From Campylobacteraceae bacterium (GTDB lineage: Bacteria; Campylobacterota; Campylobacteria; Campylobacterales; Sulfurovaceae), in assembly GCA_027035765.1 (NCBI GenBank), contig JALVUD010000044.1, positions 1-64,000 on the forward strand: DNA of 64,000 nucleotides. The letters run 5' to 3'. Below the pieces are notes generated by a model that ran no database searches, was not told the origin of the DNA, and worked only from the letters and a program-made list of their open reading frames with translations. The translations under genes were made by a program, and so were the position numbers. The first letter of the stretch is position 1. Every line of letters starts with the position of its first letter. Shown one piece after another: positions 61,247 through 64,000 of this stretch.

Positions 61247-62629
61247 TCAGAGGTTTTGTGCCCTCCACAGAGCCGCCACCTCCGCCACTCCGTCATCGAT
61301 CGCCTCTTCGTCCAACCCCCCGAACCCCATCCGCAGCGCCTCCCACTCCTCTCCGTAGAAATCACTGGCCAGATAGAGGCGGATCCCCCGCTTTGCCGCG
61401 TCCTGGCGCAGATGCTTCAGGTCACATCCGTCGGTAGGCCGTACGAGGATCGCCAAGCCGCCGCCTTGAGTGAGAATCTCGATCCGATCCCCCAGCTCCC
61501 GCTTCAGCGCCGCGAGCATCCGGTCGTGTCGGCGGCGGTTGAGCGTCCGCACACGGCGAAGGTGCCGCTCCCAGTGCCCCTCGGCCATGAAAAGCTCCAG
61601 CGTCCGCTGGATCGGCAACGACACCCGGGCGAAATGGGCGTGGCTGCTGCGCCGGTAGCGCTCCATCATCGGCTCAGGTAGCACCAGATAGGCGACCCGG
61701 ATCGCCGGAGAGAGGGATTTGGAGAAGGTTCCCAGATAGAGCACCCGCTCTCCCCCTTCCAGCCCCTGCATTGCCGGGATGGGGCGGTGGGTGTAATTGA
61801 GTTCGCTGTCGTAGTCGTCCTCGATGATCCAGCTCTTTTGGTGCCTGCCCCACTCCAGCAGCGCCTGGCGCCGGGTCACCGGGAGGGTCGCGCCGGTGGG
61901 ATACTGGTGGGAGGGGGTCAGGTAGAGGCTCCCGGCCTCGGTCGCCGCCAGACGCTGCGGATCGACCCCCTGGGAATCCACGGGAAGATGGAGGGTCCGA
62001 TAGCCGTGTTCCTCCATCACCCGCTCGGCCAGCCGGTATCCGGGCCACTCCATCGCAAAAGGGCGATCCCGCGCCTCCATCAGCTCCGCCGCCAGCCCCA
62101 TCGCGTCGATGAAACCGGAGCAGACCACGATCCGATCCGCATGGCAGCGGGTCCCGCGGATCCGGTTGAGATAGGAGGCGATCTGCTCACGAAACCCCGC
62201 CTCCCCCTGCCCGTCGGGATAGGCGCCGAAGTCCAGATCCTCCTGCAGCACCCGCGCGCTGAGACGCCGCCAGGTTTTGACGGGGAAAATTTCGGGGCTC
62301 AGACGCGCCGGATAGAAGTCGTAGCGTACCCGCTCTGCCCCGATAAGACTTTTTTGGGCGTCGGGCTCTTTGTCGGGGATGTGGTCGACCGCCAGGAGAT
62401 CCTCGGCGACGAAATAGCCCGACCGTGGGCGGCTCTCGATGTACCCTTCGGCATAAAGTTGGGAATAGGCGGCCTCCACCGTAGTGCGGCTGATGCGGTT
62501 TTCGGCTGCCAGCGCCCGGATGGAAGGGAGCCTGGCCCCCGGTTTCGCCTCGTGAAGGATCCACTCTTTCAAAGTGAGGTAGAGGCGTTCGGTGAGGGTC
62601 CCGCTCCCCTCCGGCAGTTTCAATATCAC
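61247..62629 (-). CDS. MocR/PdxR-type regulator (GntR wHTH fused to aminotransferase fold)
   Basis: About 460 residues. An N-terminal GntR winged helix (LTERLYLTLKEWILHEAKPGARLPSIRALA ... RTTVEAAYSQLYAEGYIESRPRSGYFV) is fused to a class I aminotransferase fold with the PLP site YLGTFSKSLSPAIRVAYLVLP (Lys in FSKSL) and WIIEDDYDSEL. Such regulators sense PLP or substrates and usually control a divergent gene. The start is uncertain: an ATG at 62722 overlaps the start codon of the divergent gene; the GTG near 62629, preceded by AGAGGGGG, is preferred. Confidence 0.85.
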   Translation of the reverse strand: MILKLPEGSGTLTERLYLTLKEWILHEAKPGARLPSIRALAAENRISRTTVEAAYSQLYAEGYIESRPRSGYFVAEDLLAVDHIPDKEPDAQKSLIGAERVRYDFYPARLSPEIFPVKTWRRLSARVLQEDLDFGAYPDGQGEAGFREQIASYLNRIRGTRCHADRIVVCSGFIDAMGLAAELMEARDRPFAMEWPGYRLAERVMEEHGYRTLHLPVDSQGVDPQRLAATEAGSLYLTPSHQYPTGATLPVTRRQALLEWGRHQKSWIIEDDYDSELNYTHRPIPAMQGLEGGERVLYLGTFSKSLSPAIRVAYLVLPEPMMERYRRSSHAHFARVSLPIQRTLELFMAEGHWERHLRRVRTLNRRRHDRMLAALKRELGDRIEILTQGGGLAILVRPTDGCDLKHLRQDAAKRGIRLYLASDFYGEEWEALRMGFGGLDEEAIDDGVAEVAALWRAQNL

Positions 62630-62720
62630 AACTGTCCCCCTCTTTTTTTCATTATTTGGCCCTTTTACTAAGGTCAGATCGGCGCTATCATAGCGTATCC
62701 ACTTGAGAGGAAGCAGGATC

Positions 62721-63323
62721 ATGAATGCGGAAACGATACAGAGAATTCTGGAGACGTCCCCCTACGCCAGTCTGGCATTGAGAGAAAAAGAGGGGGTGTC
62801 GGTCGTCCCCGTCAGTTTCGCCGGAGACAGGGAAGCGATCTATTTTCACGGCAAAAAGGGCGGCAGAAAAATGGAGGCGATCCGTCAAAGCTCACATGTC
62901 TTTGTCAGTATCGTCGAACTGGGGAGTCTGATCCCCTCCTACTTCAGCTCCGAGGAGGGGCTGGCCTGTCCGGCGACGCAGTTTTTTGCCTCTCTGGAGA
63001 TCGAGGGATCTGCCCGGGAGCTCCACTCCTCAAATGAGAAGGCCCGGGCGCTGGAAAAACTGATGCGAAAATACCAACCGGAAGGCAATTACCTCCCTCT
63101 GGACAATGAACCCCGCTATGCCAAAGCCCTGGAGGCCACGGCGGTGGTGGAAATCGCCGTCGAGCAGATCCATACCAAAGTCAAATACGGGCAGAAGCTC
63201 CCTGCCGAACGTTGGGAGAGGATCCATCGTTTTCTCGCGGAGAGGGGGACAGCTCTGGATCTGGAGACTCTACGACGGATGGAACACTATCGCAAAAAGG
63301 AGAAGAGCAATGGAAATTCGTAA
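62721..63323 (+). CDS. Flavin-binding pyridoxamine oxidase-fold protein (Nim-like)
   Basis: A 200-residue member of the pyridoxamine 5'-phosphate oxidase fold, Pyridox_ox_2/NimA branch. Signs are YASLALREKEGVSVVPVSFA, YFHGKKGGRKMEAIRQ (FMN phosphate) and VSIVELGS. Relatives bind FMN, and some reduce nitroimidazoles. AGGAAGCAGG precedes the ATG (62721). It faces a MocR-type PLP regulator, which probably controls it; this pairing is common. The stop overlaps the GNAT gene by 14 bp, so the two are co-transcribed. Confidence 0.82.
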   Translation: MNAETIQRILETSPYASLALREKEGVSVVPVSFAGDREAIYFHGKKGGRKMEAIRQSSHVFVSIVELGSLIPSYFSSEEGLACPATQFFASLEIEGSARELHSSNEKARALEKLMRKYQPEGNYLPLDNEPRYAKALEATAVVEIAVEQIHTKVKYGQKLPAERWERIHRFLAERGTALDLETLRRMEHYRKKEKSNGNS

Positions 63324-63921
63324 CGCTACACCGGAAGATATCGACGCGATTTTGCGTCTGCACCGCTGCTATCAGGTCGATACGATCGCCGACGAGGATC
63401 GCTCCGACGGCTTCGTCACCACCGACTTCACCCCCGAGCTGCTGCGGGAGCTCATCGAGAGCGATGAGGGCTTTTTCATCGCCGCCCGTGAAGATGGAGA
63501 GATCGCCGGCTACGTGATGGCCGCTTCGTGGGGGTTCTGCTCCCGCTGGCCCATTTTCGCCCGGATGATCGAAGATCTGCCGACGCTGAGCTACCGGGGA
63601 ATCCCACTCTCGACGGAAAACTCCTATCAGTACGGCCCCGTCTGCATCGACAAACCCTCCCGAGGGAGCGGACTGCTGGAAGAGATTTTCGAATTCGCCC
63701 GGGAAGCGATGCAGCCCAGCTATCCGGTGCTGGTGACCTTCGTCAACAAACAAAACCCCCGCTCCTACGCGGCCCACAGCCGAAAACTGGGGCTCGATAC
63801 GATCACGGAGTTCGCTTTCAACGGCAACGAATACTACGAAATGGCCTGTTTGACCGGGGAGGATCTGGAAAGACGGCTGGAGAACCAAACTTTGGCAACG
63901 CGAATTCATTCGCGTCTATAG
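63310..63921 (+). CDS. GNAT-family N-acetyltransferase
   Basis: A 203-residue GNAT acyltransferase. MEIRNATPEDIDAILRLHRCYQ opens the fold, GFFIAAREDGEIAGYVMAA is the beta3-beta4 region, and YGPVCIDKPSRGSGLLEEIFEF carries the acetyl-CoA-binding loop (R-G-S-G for the usual RxxGxG/A). The substrate is unknown. The C-terminal residues (TLATRIHSRL) are encoded by a dispersed palindrome (63898-63915), so the last part of the reading frame may have been added when that repeat inserted. The gene starts within the 3' end of the flavoprotein gene. Confidence 0.84.
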   Translation: MEIRNATPEDIDAILRLHRCYQVDTIADEDRSDGFVTTDFTPELLRELIESDEGFFIAAREDGEIAGYVMAASWGFCSRWPIFARMIEDLPTLSYRGIPLSTENSYQYGPVCIDKPSRGSGLLEEIFEFAREAMQPSYPVLVTFVNKQNPRSYAAHSRKLGLDTITEFAFNGNEYYEMACLTGEDLERRLENQTLATRIHSRL

Positions 63922-63971
63922 AGGAGGGAAGCCTTTTTGTGTCAACCCCTTTTCCGGGAATAAATTCCCGG
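63898..63971. repeat. Two palindromes at the end of the window
   Basis: ACGCGAATTCATTCGCGT (63898-63915), overlapping the 3' end of the GNAT gene, and CCGGGAATAAATTCCCGG (63954-63971). Both have perfect arms and belong to the same dispersed type as those at 17209, 26411, 38649 and 59109. Confidence 0.85.
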
Positions 63972-64000
63972 TTCCGTAAAACGACATTGCGAAGCTACCC

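Overview
The window looks like chromosomal DNA of a fairly GC-rich member of the Campylobacterota (Epsilonproteobacteria), perhaps near Nitratifractor or Sulfurovum; the genus is inference. The main evidence is gene order. The run rluD, FN3 lipoprotein, trmB, ftsE, ftsX, envC-like matches the Helicobacter pylori HP0745-HP0750 block, and pyrH, rpoZ, spoT, tyrS, nitronate monooxygenase, amidase matches HP0777-HP0772 (both recalled, not searched). Here the two blocks sit back to back on the minus strand (45690-58076). Glutamine synthetase also has Phe at the usual adenylylation Tyr, as reported for H. pylori.

Layout. 1-2.6 kb: purE (cut by the window edge), a U32 tRNA-hydroxylase-like gene and a secreted polysaccharide deacetylase. 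2.8-16.2 kb: one enormous type I-secreted adhesin, about 4,460 codons if intact, split into three reading frames by two small insertions; one is an exact 11-bp tandem duplication. 16.4-20.6 kb: aroE, histidinol phosphatase, glnA and an AT-rich lipoprotein. 20.8-26.4 kb: azlCD, a YbdK-type carboxylate-amine ligase, gamma-glutamyltransferase and a CPA1 antiporter. 26.6-35.6 kb: accessory and stress functions. These are a minus-strand envelope/universal-stress operon, then plus-strand YfdX, a DUF1931 histone-fold protein, HdeD, a DUF505-like protein and a small helical protein, then an AT-rich, probably transferred gene with a CorA-like membrane layout.

35.6-45.3 kb: murJ, a sirtuin, an alpha/beta hydrolase, a DUF4010/MgtC-like membrane protein, a 1316-residue fusion of a CPA2 Na+/H+ antiporter to a SERCA-like P-type ATPase, and a FadL-type porin. 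45.7-58.1 kb: the conserved housekeeping blocks, which hold FtsEX, its EnvC-like partner and an AmiC-type amidase (septal wall splitting), plus RpoZ-SpoT (stringent response). 58-64 kb: an EamA exporter, a DEDDh exonuclease, a secreted protein, and a MocR regulator facing a flavin-binding protein and a GNAT acetyltransferase.

Many gaps carry short perfect palindromes of several families. No rRNA, tRNA, CRISPR array, transposase or prophage gene was recognised. The strongest candidates for new biology are the antiporter-ATPase fusion, the bacterial histone-fold neighbourhood, the reversible-looking frameshift in the giant adhesin and the AT-rich CorA-shaped protein.
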